Shown: in pieces, positions 26,423 through 34,690 of the stretch
How the letters are laid out: the number at the start of each line of letters is the position of its first letter
Numbering within the stretch: the stretch's first letter is position 1
Source of the DNA: Burkholderia lata
GTDB lineage: Bacteria > Pseudomonadota > Gammaproteobacteria > Burkholderiales > Burkholderiaceae
Direction of reading: 5' to 3'
NCBI RefSeq assembly: GCF_902499335.1
Contig: NZ_CABVQK010000022.1
Span: 40,178 to 104,177 of the forward strand
DNA length: 64,000 bases
Notes under the pieces: model-generated
What the model was told of the DNA's origin: nothing
What the model saw: the letters and a program-made list of their open reading frames with translations, nothing else
Database searches by the model: none
Position numbers and translations under genes: made by a program

Positions 26423-27772
26423 TCAGTGCGGCTTCACGACGGTCCAGAAGTAATAGCCGAGCGGAATCGCGAGCACGACGAGCCCCCACGACACGTCGCG
26501 CCAGCGGCCGGCCAGCAGCTTGACGAGCACGTAGCACAGTAGCCCGCCCGCGATGCCGGTGCCGAAGCTGTTCGACATCAGCGTGAGCAGCACCATCGAC
26601 ATCACGGGCAGCGCATCGGTGAAGTCGTCGAAATGCGTATGGCGGATCGTCGCGAACATCGACAGCCCGATCAGGATCAGCGCCGGCGCGGTCGCCTCTT
26701 TCGGGATCGCGAGCGCGACCGGCACGAACAGCAGCATCGCGGCGAACAGCACGGCCGCAGCCAGCGACGACAACCCGCTTCGGCCCCCGGCCTCGACGCC
26801 TGCCGCCGATTCGATCAGCGCGGTCAGCGCGGGAATGCCTAACACGGGCCCGATCGTCGCCGCGAGCGAATCGACGAGGAACGGCCGGTTGATGTTCGGC
26901 AGGTTGCCCTGTTCGTCGAGCAGGTTCGCCTTCGCGCCGACCGCGAGCGCGGTGCCGAGCGTCGAGAAGAATTCCGCCGCGAAGAACGCGAACAGGTACG
27001 GCGCGGCCGCGAGGCTCAACGCGCTGCCGATATCGAGCTTGAACGCGATCGGCGCGATGCTGTGCGGCAGCGACACGAACGACGCGGGCAGATGCGTGAC
27101 GCCGAGCGGCACACCGGCCGCGGCCGCGACGAGGATCGCGATCAGGATCGCGCCGGGCACCTTGCGCGCCTGCAGCACGACCGCGACCGCGAGGCCGATC
27201 AGCGCGACGAGCGCGCCGGGCCGCGAGAAATCGCCGAGCGCGAACGCATTGGTCTTCGCGTTCGCGACGACCATCCCCGCATTGCGCAGCCCGAGCATCG
27301 TGACGAACAGCCCGATCGACGCGCCGAGCCCGAGCTTGATCTGCACCGGTATCAGCCGCACCACGACACCGCGCGCACCGAGGATCGTCAGCAGGAAGAA
27401 CAGCACGCCCGACACGCATGCGATGCCGAGGCCGGTCTGCCAGCCGACGTGCTCCGTCGTCGCGAGCGTCACGCCGATGATCACCGAGCCGCCGATGCCG
27501 GGGCCGACGAGGAACGGCAGGTTCGCGTAGAGCCCCATCAGCGTGGTGAACAGCACAAACACGATGATCGTCGCGGTCGTCGCCGCGCCGCGCTCCATCC
27601 CGCCCGTCGCCAGCAGCGACGGAATCACGACGAGCAGGTACGCGGCCGCGAGAAACGACGTGATACCCGCGATCGTCTCGGTGCGCACGCTCGTGCCGCG
27701 CGCGGCGAGCGCGAAGCGGCGTTCGAGCCAGTTGGCCGGCGCTCGCGCCGGCATCGTGTCAGTCGCTGACAT
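26423..27772 (-). CDS. NCS2 family purine permease (AzgA/guanine-hypoxanthine type)
   Basis: Inner-membrane proton symporter of 449 residues with 12-14 helices. Recognisable AzgA-type motifs include the N-terminal RGTSVRTETIAGITSFLAAAY, GPGIGGSVIIG, FFAAEFFSTLGTALAVGAKANLLDEQGNLPNINRPFLVDSLAA and GIPALTALIESAAGVEAGGRSGLSSL. It would import adenine, guanine or hypoxanthine. It is the first gene of an operon with the ADA-family deaminase and is divergent from a LysR regulator across a 94-bp gap, which suggests that regulator as its activator. Confidence 0.9.
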   Translation of the reverse strand: MSATDTMPARAPANWLERRFALAARGTSVRTETIAGITSFLAAAYLLVVIPSLLATGGMERGAATTATIIVFVLFTTLMGLYANLPFLVGPGIGGSVIIGVTLATTEHVGWQTGLGIACVSGVLFFLLTILGARGVVVRLIPVQIKLGLGASIGLFVTMLGLRNAGMVVANAKTNAFALGDFSRPGALVALIGLAVAVVLQARKVPGAILIAILVAAAAGVPLGVTHLPASFVSLPHSIAPIAFKLDIGSALSLAAAPYLFAFFAAEFFSTLGTALAVGAKANLLDEQGNLPNINRPFLVDSLAATIGPVLGIPALTALIESAAGVEAGGRSGLSSLAAAVLFAAMLLFVPVALAIPKEATAPALILIGLSMFATIRHTHFDDFTDALPVMSMVLLTLMSNSFGTGIAGGLLCYVLVKLLAGRWRDVSWGLVVLAIPLGYYFWTVVKPH

Positions 27773-27866
27773 GGTGGTTCTCCTGTGATTCCGAATATTG
27801 TCCTGTGTCGATTCATGCAGCGCGGTCTTATACTGCCGCGTACCGCATCCCGACCGTTATTGCCCG

Positions 27867-28778
27867 ATGTCGTCCGACCGCTCGTCGCTGCTGCCCGCAC
27901 TCACGCTGCGGCAGGTCCAGCACTTCGTCGTGCTCGCCCACGCACGCAGCTTCACGCAGGCCGCGCAGGCGCTGTCGCTCACGCAGCCCGCGCTCACCGC
28001 GTCGACCCGCCAGATCGAGTTCCTGCTCGGCGGGCGCCTGTTCGCGCGCTCCGCGCACCGGCTCACGCTCACCTCCGCGGGCGAAGCCGTGCTGCCGCTC
28101 GCCGAACGCCTGCTCAACCAGGCGCGCGGCACGTTCGACGACATGACGCGGCTCATCGGCGAACGCATCCAGACCGTGCGCATCGCGTTCATCCCGTCGG
28201 TCGCGGGCCGCCTGCTGCCCGCGCTCAACGCACTGCGCGACGCACACCCGACGCTGCGCTTCACGCTCACCGACCTGCCGAACAGCGCGCTCGTCGAAGC
28301 CGTGCGCGACAGCGTCGCGGATCTCGGCATCGGCGTGCGCGAACCGGACAGCGACGACGGCACGCTGCGCTACCGGCAGCTCTTCGAGGACGAGATCGTG
28401 ATCGTCGTGCGGCATGACGATCCGCTCGCCCGCGCGAAGAGCGTCACGTGGGCGAAGCTCGTCGATCGCGAGCTCGCGGTGTTCGTGCGCGGCAGCGTCA
28501 GCGAATCGCTGCATCGCACCGGCGGCGCCGAGAAGCTGCGCCTGAACGTCACGTACCGGATGGAATACACCGAGCCGCTCTACGCGCTCGCGCGCAACGG
28601 CCTCGCGACCGCCGTGCTGCCGAGCCTCTACACCATGCATCTGCACGACCCCGAACTCGTCGCACTGCGCGTCGACAAACCGCGCGTCACGCGCGCGATC
28701 TCGCTGATTTCGCTCGCCGGCGACGATCGCGGCCCGCACGTGCGGGCCTGCCGCGAGTGGATTGCGAAGCACATCTGA
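27867..28778 (+). CDS. LysR-family transcriptional regulator of the purine cluster
   Basis: LysR-type regulator of 303 residues: N-terminal winged helix (LTLRQVQHFVVLAHARSFTQAAQALSLTQPALTASTRQIE) and a C-terminal periplasmic-binding-type effector domain beginning at QTVRIAFIPSVAGRLLPALN. I use MSSDRSS as the start; an upstream ATG at 27798 is possible but the added residues are unlike the family. It faces the permease-deaminase operon and is convergent, with a 6-bp gap, to the nucleoside hydrolase. A purine or nucleoside effector is likely but inferred. Confidence 0.85.
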   Translation: MSSDRSSLLPALTLRQVQHFVVLAHARSFTQAAQALSLTQPALTASTRQIEFLLGGRLFARSAHRLTLTSAGEAVLPLAERLLNQARGTFDDMTRLIGERIQTVRIAFIPSVAGRLLPALNALRDAHPTLRFTLTDLPNSALVEAVRDSVADLGIGVREPDSDDGTLRYRQLFEDEIVIVVRHDDPLARAKSVTWAKLVDRELAVFVRGSVSESLHRTGGAEKLRLNVTYRMEYTEPLYALARNGLATAVLPSLYTMHLHDPELVALRVDKPRVTRAISLISLAGDDRGPHVRACREWIAKHI

Positions 28779-28784
28779 TTGCGT

Positions 28785-29837
28785 TCAGGGCAGCTTCGCG
28801 ATGCGCTCGACGAGCGCTGCGTAGAAGCGGTCCGCGTCGACCTCGTTGATCCACGTCGCGTTCGCCGCACGGCCGCTGCGCCCGTTCCAGTCGACGACGG
28901 TCTCGCCGAGCGTCCACTGCCCGGTCGTCTCGACCATCACGTTCACCTTGCGTCCGCCGAACAGCGTCGGATCGACGAGATAGCCGACCGCGGTCGGGTC
29001 GTACATCGGCGCGTCCTCGACGCCGCGTCGCTTCTTGTTGTACGCCAGTTCGGCATCCATGATGTCCGCGACGATCGCGCCGCAGCGGTTGCCGAGCGCG
29101 CGGAACGGCGCGACACGCGCCGGCGTGATCGGCGCCTTCACCGCGACGTCGCGGGGCAGCACGACGATCGGCACGCCGCTGCCGAATACGACTTCGGCCG
29201 CCTGCGGATCGACGTAGATGTTGAACTCGGCGGCCGGCGTGATGTTGCCGCGTTCGAAGAATGCGCCGCCCATCAGCACGATTTCCCGCAGCGCGCCGCG
29301 AATCTGCGGCGCTTCGACCAGCGCGGTCGCGATGTTCGTCAGCGGGCCGAGCGCGCACAGCGTCACGCTGTTCGGCGCCGCGCGGCTCAACGCATCGACG
29401 AGATACGACACAGCGTGGCCGGCGGCAAGCGGGGCACGCGGCTCGTGCAGCTCGACGCCTTCGAGCCCGGTCTTGCCGTGCACATTCGCCGCCGTCACGA
29501 GGTCGCGCACGAGCGGACGCGGGCAGCCCGCGTAGACGGGCAGCGTCTTCGTGCGGCCGGCCCAGTCGCGGATGATCCGCGCATTGCGTTCGGTCAGGTC
29601 GAGCGGCACGTTGCCCGCGACGGCGGTCAGCGCGCGGACATCGAGCCGGTCCTGCGCGCCCAGCGCGAACAGGATCGCGATGGCGTCGTCCTGCCCCGGG
29701 TCGGTATCGATGATCACCGTGCGGCGCGCGGCGTCGCCGCCGGCTGCAAACGCGCCCGTTTCGGGCAGCAGCGCGGTGCCGGCCAGCGCGGCGGACAGTT
29801 TCAGGAAGGTGCGGCGTGATGCGATCGGATGGGTCAT
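28785..29837 (-). CDS. Tat-exported nucleoside hydrolase
   Basis: Enzyme of 350 residues that splits ribonucleosides into base and ribose. It has the family calcium-site motif DTDPGQDDA (residues 44-52) and further signatures in LMGGAFFERGNITPAAEFNIYVDP. Its N-terminus is a twin-arginine signal (SRRTFLKLSAALAGTALLPETGAFA), so it acts in the periplasm; most bacterial homologues are cytoplasmic. The gene begins 10 bp after a porin gene on the same strand. Together with the porin, the NCS2 permease and the deaminase it forms a plausible pathway for using external nucleosides. Confidence 0.85.
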   Translation of the reverse strand: MTHPIASRRTFLKLSAALAGTALLPETGAFAAGGDAARRTVIIDTDPGQDDAIAILFALGAQDRLDVRALTAVAGNVPLDLTERNARIIRDWAGRTKTLPVYAGCPRPLVRDLVTAANVHGKTGLEGVELHEPRAPLAAGHAVSYLVDALSRAAPNSVTLCALGPLTNIATALVEAPQIRGALREIVLMGGAFFERGNITPAAEFNIYVDPQAAEVVFGSGVPIVVLPRDVAVKAPITPARVAPFRALGNRCGAIVADIMDAELAYNKKRRGVEDAPMYDPTAVGYLVDPTLFGGRKVNVMVETTGQWTLGETVVDWNGRSGRAANATWINEVDADRFYAALVERIAKLP

Positions 29838-29847
29838 GGTCTGGCGC

Positions 29848-30960
29848 TCAGAAAACGTGCCGGACGCCGAGCGTCGCCATCATCTGGCGCGTGCCGGTCG
29901 AGCGCGCGTACGCAAAGATCTGTGCGTGGTCCGCGTCGCCGGCCGCCTGCTGCGCGATTACCGTCAGCGCGACGTCGGTGCGTTTCGACAGGTAGTAATC
30001 GGCCTGCAGGTTCACCTGGTGCCATTTCGGCCGCTTGTCGATCACGTCGTACTTGCCGTTCGTGAACGCATACGCGGCGCCGAGAAAGAGCTGCGGCGTC
30101 ATCGTGTAGACGACGTTCACGCCGAGGTTCTGCAGGTGCAGGTGCGTATTGTCGAGGTAATCGTAGCGCACGTCGGTAAACATCGCCGCGAACTGCGCGC
30201 GGCCGATCGTGTAGAAGCCGCCGGTGCCCGCGATCCGCTGCCGGCTCGCGTAGGCCGCGGGCGACATCGCGCTCTTGCTGAAGATCAGCAGCGGCGACGC
30301 ATAGTCGTTCGCGATCGCACCATCCTGGTTCGTCGCGCTGTACGGATGGTTGTACTGCGCGTAGACCACGCTCCAGCGCAGCGGGCCCTGCTCGTAGCCA
30401 AGGCCGAAGCTGTAGGCGCTGTTGTTCGCGAAGCCGGTCGCGTTGCTGAAGCCGTACAGCGCGGTGAATTTCAGGCCGTAGTAGACGGGGCTCACGTACT
30501 TCACCGAGTTCTGCACGCGAATGTCGTTGTAGCCGTTGTCGTTGTCGCCGATGTTCACGCCGTTGCTCGCGATGATCACGGGCCCGATGTAGTCGTGGAT
30601 CGCGTCGTACTGGCGGCCGAACGTCAGCGCGCCGTAGGTGCGGTCGGCGAGGCCGACGTACGCCATCCGCCCGAACTCGCGGCCATTCTGCGCGGCCGTG
30701 CCCGTCATCACGTTGAAGCCGTTCTCCAGCTGGAAGACTGCGGACAGCCCCTGCCCGAGATCCTCCTTGCCCTTCAGCCCCCAGCGCGGGTTCTGGTTCG
30801 TGCCGGACAGCGCCTGCCAGGCGTTCTTGCCGCCCTGGTTGGTCGCGAACCCGACACCGGCCGAGATGAGACCGTACAGCGTGATGCTGCTTTGCGCACA
30901 GGCATGCGTCGCGAAGGCGCCGAGCACCGCGAGCGGGGCGAGCTTGTAGAGAGTTTTCAT
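29848..30960 (-). CDS. Gram-negative porin, linked to nucleoside hydrolase
   Basis: Outer-membrane porin of 370 residues. The signal peptide MKTLYKLAPLAVLGAFATHACA is cut before QSSITLYGLISAGVGF; the RWGLKGKEDLGQGLSAVFQLENGF motif and the C-terminal Phe (VRHVF) complete the Burkholderia OmpC-like pattern. It is the promoter-proximal gene of a two-gene operon with the Tat-exported nucleoside hydrolase, so it may admit nucleosides to the periplasm; that substrate is inferred from context alone. An AT-rich promoter region lies about 80-110 bp upstream. Confidence 0.88.
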   Translation of the reverse strand: MKTLYKLAPLAVLGAFATHACAQSSITLYGLISAGVGFATNQGGKNAWQALSGTNQNPRWGLKGKEDLGQGLSAVFQLENGFNVMTGTAAQNGREFGRMAYVGLADRTYGALTFGRQYDAIHDYIGPVIIASNGVNIGDNDNGYNDIRVQNSVKYVSPVYYGLKFTALYGFSNATGFANNSAYSFGLGYEQGPLRWSVVYAQYNHPYSATNQDGAIANDYASPLLIFSKSAMSPAAYASRQRIAGTGGFYTIGRAQFAAMFTDVRYDYLDNTHLHLQNLGVNVVYTMTPQLFLGAAYAFTNGKYDVIDKRPKWHQVNLQADYYLSKRTDVALTVIAQQAAGDADHAQIFAYARSTGTRQMMATLGVRHVF

Positions 30961-31038
30961 GCGGGTCGTGTGATCGGTGGTGGTCCAGGCGCGGCAGGGT
31001 TCCGCGAAACTGGCCTCGACTATACGAACCCGGATCGG

Positions 31039-31069
31039 ATAATAAAAGTTTGCTTTTGTTATGGTTCAA
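31039..31069 (-). promoter_or_regulatory. Candidate promoter of the porin-nucleoside hydrolase operon
   Basis: On the minus strand TTGAAC (31069-31064) and TATTAT (31044-31039) are separated by 19 bp, slightly longer than ideal. The spacer contains AAAAG and CTTTT arms. The surrounding 31030-31085 is markedly AT-rich, which supports a promoter here. Confidence 0.4.
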
Positions 31070-31121
31070 TAAAACGGATTTATTCTCATCCTGATCACGC
31101 CCGCGCCGGCTGCACCGGCCG

Positions 31122-32342
31122 TCAGTCCGCCGTGTCGCCGCCCTTCGGCACCTTCGACCACGCCTTGCGCCCCGGCAACGGCGACCACGCCGGCCGCGTC
31201 TTGCGTGCACTGTCGATCACGACCAGGTAGCGGCCCGCGATCGGCGTGATGTCGCGATCGCGACGCAGCACCCACAGCGACTTGCCGGTCTCGACGCGCG
31301 CCTGGTAATCGTCGTCGAGCAGGCCGTGCCGGTCGAAGAACGTGTTCAGCGACGCGGGAATCCGCACGCATCCTTTCGAGTGCCGGATCCCGAGCAGCGA
31401 TTCGAGGCGATCGGGATCGGTCGCATGCATCTGGAAGCGCATCGGCGACACGCCGCCCTTGCCCCAGCCGCGCTCGCCGTCCACCCAACCGAAGTCGTAG
31501 ATACGCATGTCGCGGCGGCCATAGCCGCGGATGCCGTTCTCGTTCGTCGTGCCTTCCGCGCGGAAATCCATGGTGTCCGGCGAGTGATGGAACACGCCGA
31601 GCGGTGTCAGGAAATGGTCGTACTTGCCCGGCAGCCCGGTGCCGACCGGCGATGCACCGATCATCATCCACGCGTTGGCCGGCGTCGCGCGGAAGTAGAT
31701 GAACAGTGCCTGTACGTTCGGCGCGCGGTCGACCATCGCGACGTATTCGCCGGCGAGGGCGCCTAGATCCGCATCGGCGAGCGTCTTCTGGAGCCGCTCG
31801 CCGTACGCGCGCTGCTCGCTTGCCGGCACGTTCAGGCGCCGCGTGACTTCCTGCGCGAAGCGCTTGCGCATGTCGACCGCGCGTGCGGTCGCATTTTTCG
31901 CCTCATCGGCTGACAGCGGCGGATGCTGGCGCGGCGGTGTCGGTGCGGGTGCCTCGGCCTCGCTGGCGGGCGTCGCGGAAGCGGCCGATGCAGGTGCGGC
32001 GGCGGAAGCCGCAGATGCTCCCGATGCACTCGACACGCCCGACGCCGGGCTGGCAGGCGCCGCAGGATGTGCGTGTGATGCGGCACGCGCGGGCTGGGCC
32101 GCCGACGCACCCGACGATGCATGCGCCGACGAAGCGGCATGCGCGCGGGAAGCCGCCGATGCGGGCGACTCGACTGATGAGGATGACGTAGCGGCAGGCA
32201 ACGGTGCGTCGGACGCCGCAAAGGCAGGCCGCTCGACGAGCACGGAGATCGGCAGTGCCGCGGCGAGCCCAATACACGCAGCGGCGGCACGAACAAGACA
32301 GCGCGGCTTCGCAAATCGCCGCATCAAGCTGAAAAACATCAT
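31122..32342 (-). CDS. L,D-transpeptidase (YkuD domain) with Ala/Ser-rich linker
   Basis: Envelope enzyme of 406 residues that would crosslink peptidoglycan or attach proteins through a cysteine. The catalytic motif is HSKGCVRIP with Cys325, preceded by the conserved His of FQMHATDP. The N-terminus has a signal or anchor (LVRAAAACIGLAAALPISVLVERPAFA), then about 95 residues dominated by Ala, Ser and Pro with some His, likely an unstructured spacer through the envelope. I start at MMFFSLMRR, giving a normal signal peptide; the frame continues 30 codons upstream to another ATG at 32432. The transpeptidase domain occupies roughly residues 205-385. Confidence 0.8.
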   Translation of the reverse strand: MMFFSLMRRFAKPRCLVRAAAACIGLAAALPISVLVERPAFAASDAPLPAATSSSSVESPASAASRAHAASSAHASSGASAAQPARAASHAHPAAPASPASGVSSASGASAASAAAPASAASATPASEAEAPAPTPPRQHPPLSADEAKNATARAVDMRKRFAQEVTRRLNVPASEQRAYGERLQKTLADADLGALAGEYVAMVDRAPNVQALFIYFRATPANAWMMIGASPVGTGLPGKYDHFLTPLGVFHHSPDTMDFRAEGTTNENGIRGYGRRDMRIYDFGWVDGERGWGKGGVSPMRFQMHATDPDRLESLLGIRHSKGCVRIPASLNTFFDRHGLLDDDYQARVETGKSLWVLRRDRDITPIAGRYLVVIDSARKTRPAWSPLPGRKAWSKVPKGGDTAD

Positions 32343-32820
32343 ACGTTCGAAGCCATCGGCCGATCCGGCCGCCGCATGCTGCTGTTGCGAGCGGCGCATC
32401 TTCCGCGCAAGCCATCGACACGTCCGGCGCACGTGTGCGCCCGGCGCCGACGCCTCTTCGCGGTGGAGCCGTTCGTTGATGCAACGCGACCGGTCCGATG
32501 GCGGCTAATGAGTCGTCAGGCCCTTCATTTTACGCGTCCGGACAAGAATCGGCAGCGGCGCAACACCCGGTTTCACGGCGGATTTGCGCTTCGTCACGCT
32601 TTGTTTCAACTCGTTGCCGCCCCATCTTTCGTTGCGTGGCAAGCTAGTCGATTGGGCATTCGAGACCGACACGGGAAGCCGTGCTTTCTGCTATGCAGCG
32701 ACGGCTTCCTCAAATCGATTCGCATGCCATATCATTTCCGATACGCCATACCCACGATGCGAGGTCATCGCATGGCACGCATGCCGCACGAACCGTGCGA
32801 CACGCGTGCACATCTACCGG
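32343..32820. other. Intergenic region between L,D-transpeptidase and MFS genes
   Basis: No gene is supported in these 478 bp. The part nearest 32343-32450 either encodes an N-terminal extension of the L,D-transpeptidase or is its leader. A 9-bp inverted repeat, GGAAGCCGT (32674-32682) with ACGGCTTCC (32701-32709), is the only structure I see; it lacks a T tract. Confidence 0.45.
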
Positions 32821-34239
32821 TTACTTCGAGATGGCTTCGAGCGCGATGCCCTTCGTGCGCGGCCCCATGAGCCCGATCGCGGCCATCACGATCACCATCG
32901 CGCCCGCGATGAACGCGAACACGCCGAAGGTGCCGAAGCCCTTCAGCACGGCCGCGATCACGAACGACGAGAAGATCGCCGAGAAGCGGCTCCACGAATA
33001 GACGAAGCCGACGGCGCGTGCGCGGATCGACGTCGGGAACAGCTCGGCCTGATACGCGTGGAAGCTGTACGACATGATGTTGCTCGCGAGCGTGAGGCCG
33101 ATGCCGAGCACGATCAGGAATGCGCCCACCGTCGTCTGGCTGAACAGCAGCCCGCAGACGACGATCGCCGCCGCCATCGCGACGATCACCGACTTGCGCT
33201 CGAAGCGGTCGGCGATCACGAGGCCGATCAGCGGGCCGATCGGCGCGGCGAGCGCGATCACGCTCGAATACATCAGGCTCGACGTGATCGTGATGCCCTG
33301 CTTGATCAGCAGCGTCGGCACCCAGTTCGCGAAGCCGTAGAAGCCGACCGTCTGGAACACGTTGAAGATGGTCATCATGATCGTGCGGCTGCGATACGGC
33401 TGCACCCACATGTCGCGGAAGCTGCCGCGCGGCGGAACGGGCTCCGCAGGCGCGGGCGGCGGCAGCGGCCGTCCGTATTCGGCTTCGACCTTCGCCTCGA
33501 GCGCACGCATGATGCGATCGGCTTCGTCGACCCGCCCCTGCTGCGCGAGCCAGCGCGGGCTTTCCGGCAGTTCGCGGCGAATCCACCACACGAACAGCGC
33601 GCCGTGCGCGCCGATCAGCACGACCCAGCGCCAGCCATCGAGGCCGAACGGGGCGTGCGGCACGAGCAGGTACGCGAGGAACGCAACCACGGGCACCGCG
33701 ACGAACCCGACCGCCTGCTCGCACGCGAACGCGCGGCCGCGGATCTGCTTCGGCACGAGCTCGGAAATGTACGTGCCGATCGTCACCATCTCGACGCCGA
33801 GGCCGAGGCCGACGACGAAGCGCCAGAAGTTCAGCCCGGCGGCGGTGTCCTGGAACGCCATCACGACGTTGGCGGCCGTGTACCACAGCAGCGACCACGT
33901 GAAGATCGCGCGGCGGCCGAAGCGGTCGGCGAGGAAGCCGCACGCGATCGTGCCGATGAAGAGCCCGGAGAACAGCGCGGCGATGAAGCTCGCGACGCCC
34001 GTGGTGCCGAACAGGCCGTGCGTCGTCGCGGAGAGAATCCCGCTTTTCACGAGGCCTGGGGCGACGTAGCCGCTGTAGAGCAGGTCGTAGAGTTCGAAGA
34101 AGAAGCCGAGGCTCAGCAGGACGACGAGCTTCCAGACGGTGCGGGTGGGCGGCAGGCGGTCGAGGCGGGCCGAGATGGAGCCGGGGTCGACGGGTGAGGA
34201 ATGGGCAGGTGCCTGCGAAAGGCTGTCCGTTGAGGCCAT
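32821..34239 (-). CDS. MFS transporter, metabolite:H+ symporter / sugar-porter type
   Basis: Twelve-helix inner-membrane transporter of 472 residues. The hallmark loops are GFLADRFGRRAIFTW after helix 2, PESPRWLAQQGRVDEADRIM in the central loop and IADRFERKS in the second half; the combination is typical of the NiaP/SP-like branch of aromatic-acid or niacin carriers. The start has AGGAGA ten bases upstream; longer in-frame readings extend into the divergent promoter. It has no enzyme-coding neighbour, so the substrate is not inferable. Confidence 0.85.
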   Translation of the reverse strand: MASTDSLSQAPAHSSPVDPGSISARLDRLPPTRTVWKLVVLLSLGFFFELYDLLYSGYVAPGLVKSGILSATTHGLFGTTGVASFIAALFSGLFIGTIACGFLADRFGRRAIFTWSLLWYTAANVVMAFQDTAAGLNFWRFVVGLGLGVEMVTIGTYISELVPKQIRGRAFACEQAVGFVAVPVVAFLAYLLVPHAPFGLDGWRWVVLIGAHGALFVWWIRRELPESPRWLAQQGRVDEADRIMRALEAKVEAEYGRPLPPPAPAEPVPPRGSFRDMWVQPYRSRTIMMTIFNVFQTVGFYGFANWVPTLLIKQGITITSSLMYSSVIALAAPIGPLIGLVIADRFERKSVIVAMAAAIVVCGLLFSQTTVGAFLIVLGIGLTLASNIMSYSFHAYQAELFPTSIRARAVGFVYSWSRFSAIFSSFVIAAVLKGFGTFGVFAFIAGAMVIVMAAIGLMGPRTKGIALEAISK

Positions 34240-34690
34240 CGTGGGCGCGTCTCCTGATCGTGTCGTGTTGTTGTCCGGCGACCAGCGAGCCGCCGTCGGG
34301 CGAATCGCTGCATTGTACCGGCACGTCCGTCCGGCGCGCGCGCCCCGGCCCCGATATCCGGAACGCGACGACGGGCCGGCCGCACCCGGCCGCCGAACCG
34401 CTTCGGACACCCCATTTTTGCGCCGGTCAATGTGTAACTTGCGTAACCGTCTGTCGGGTACGGAAAACGCGCCAGAACGGCCATCTGTCGCCGCACCGTG
34501 GCGCCGCCGCCCCCACCGCCCGGGCCTGGTGCACCGTTTCGCGCGGCTGCGCGCCGCCGGAATCGCCACAAACGGGGTACGCAATCGGGACAACCACGCG
34601 TTCCACACCCCGGTAACATGCTACCGGGCCAACCACCGGCTTCCGGGCGCCTTTCGGCGACCGGTATTGTCGGCAAATCGTAAGCATTCC
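34240..34690. other. Divergent control region between MFS and MscS genes
   Basis: These 451 bp contain both outward promoters. Overlapping frames here are GC-driven and I consider none real. The stretch 34410-34450 is relatively AT-rich and is the best candidate promoter zone for the MscS gene. Confidence 0.45.

Noticed and set aside
32674..32709. Inverted repeat considered as a terminator
   Set aside because: No T tract, an 18-nt loop, and no gene ending nearby in the right direction.
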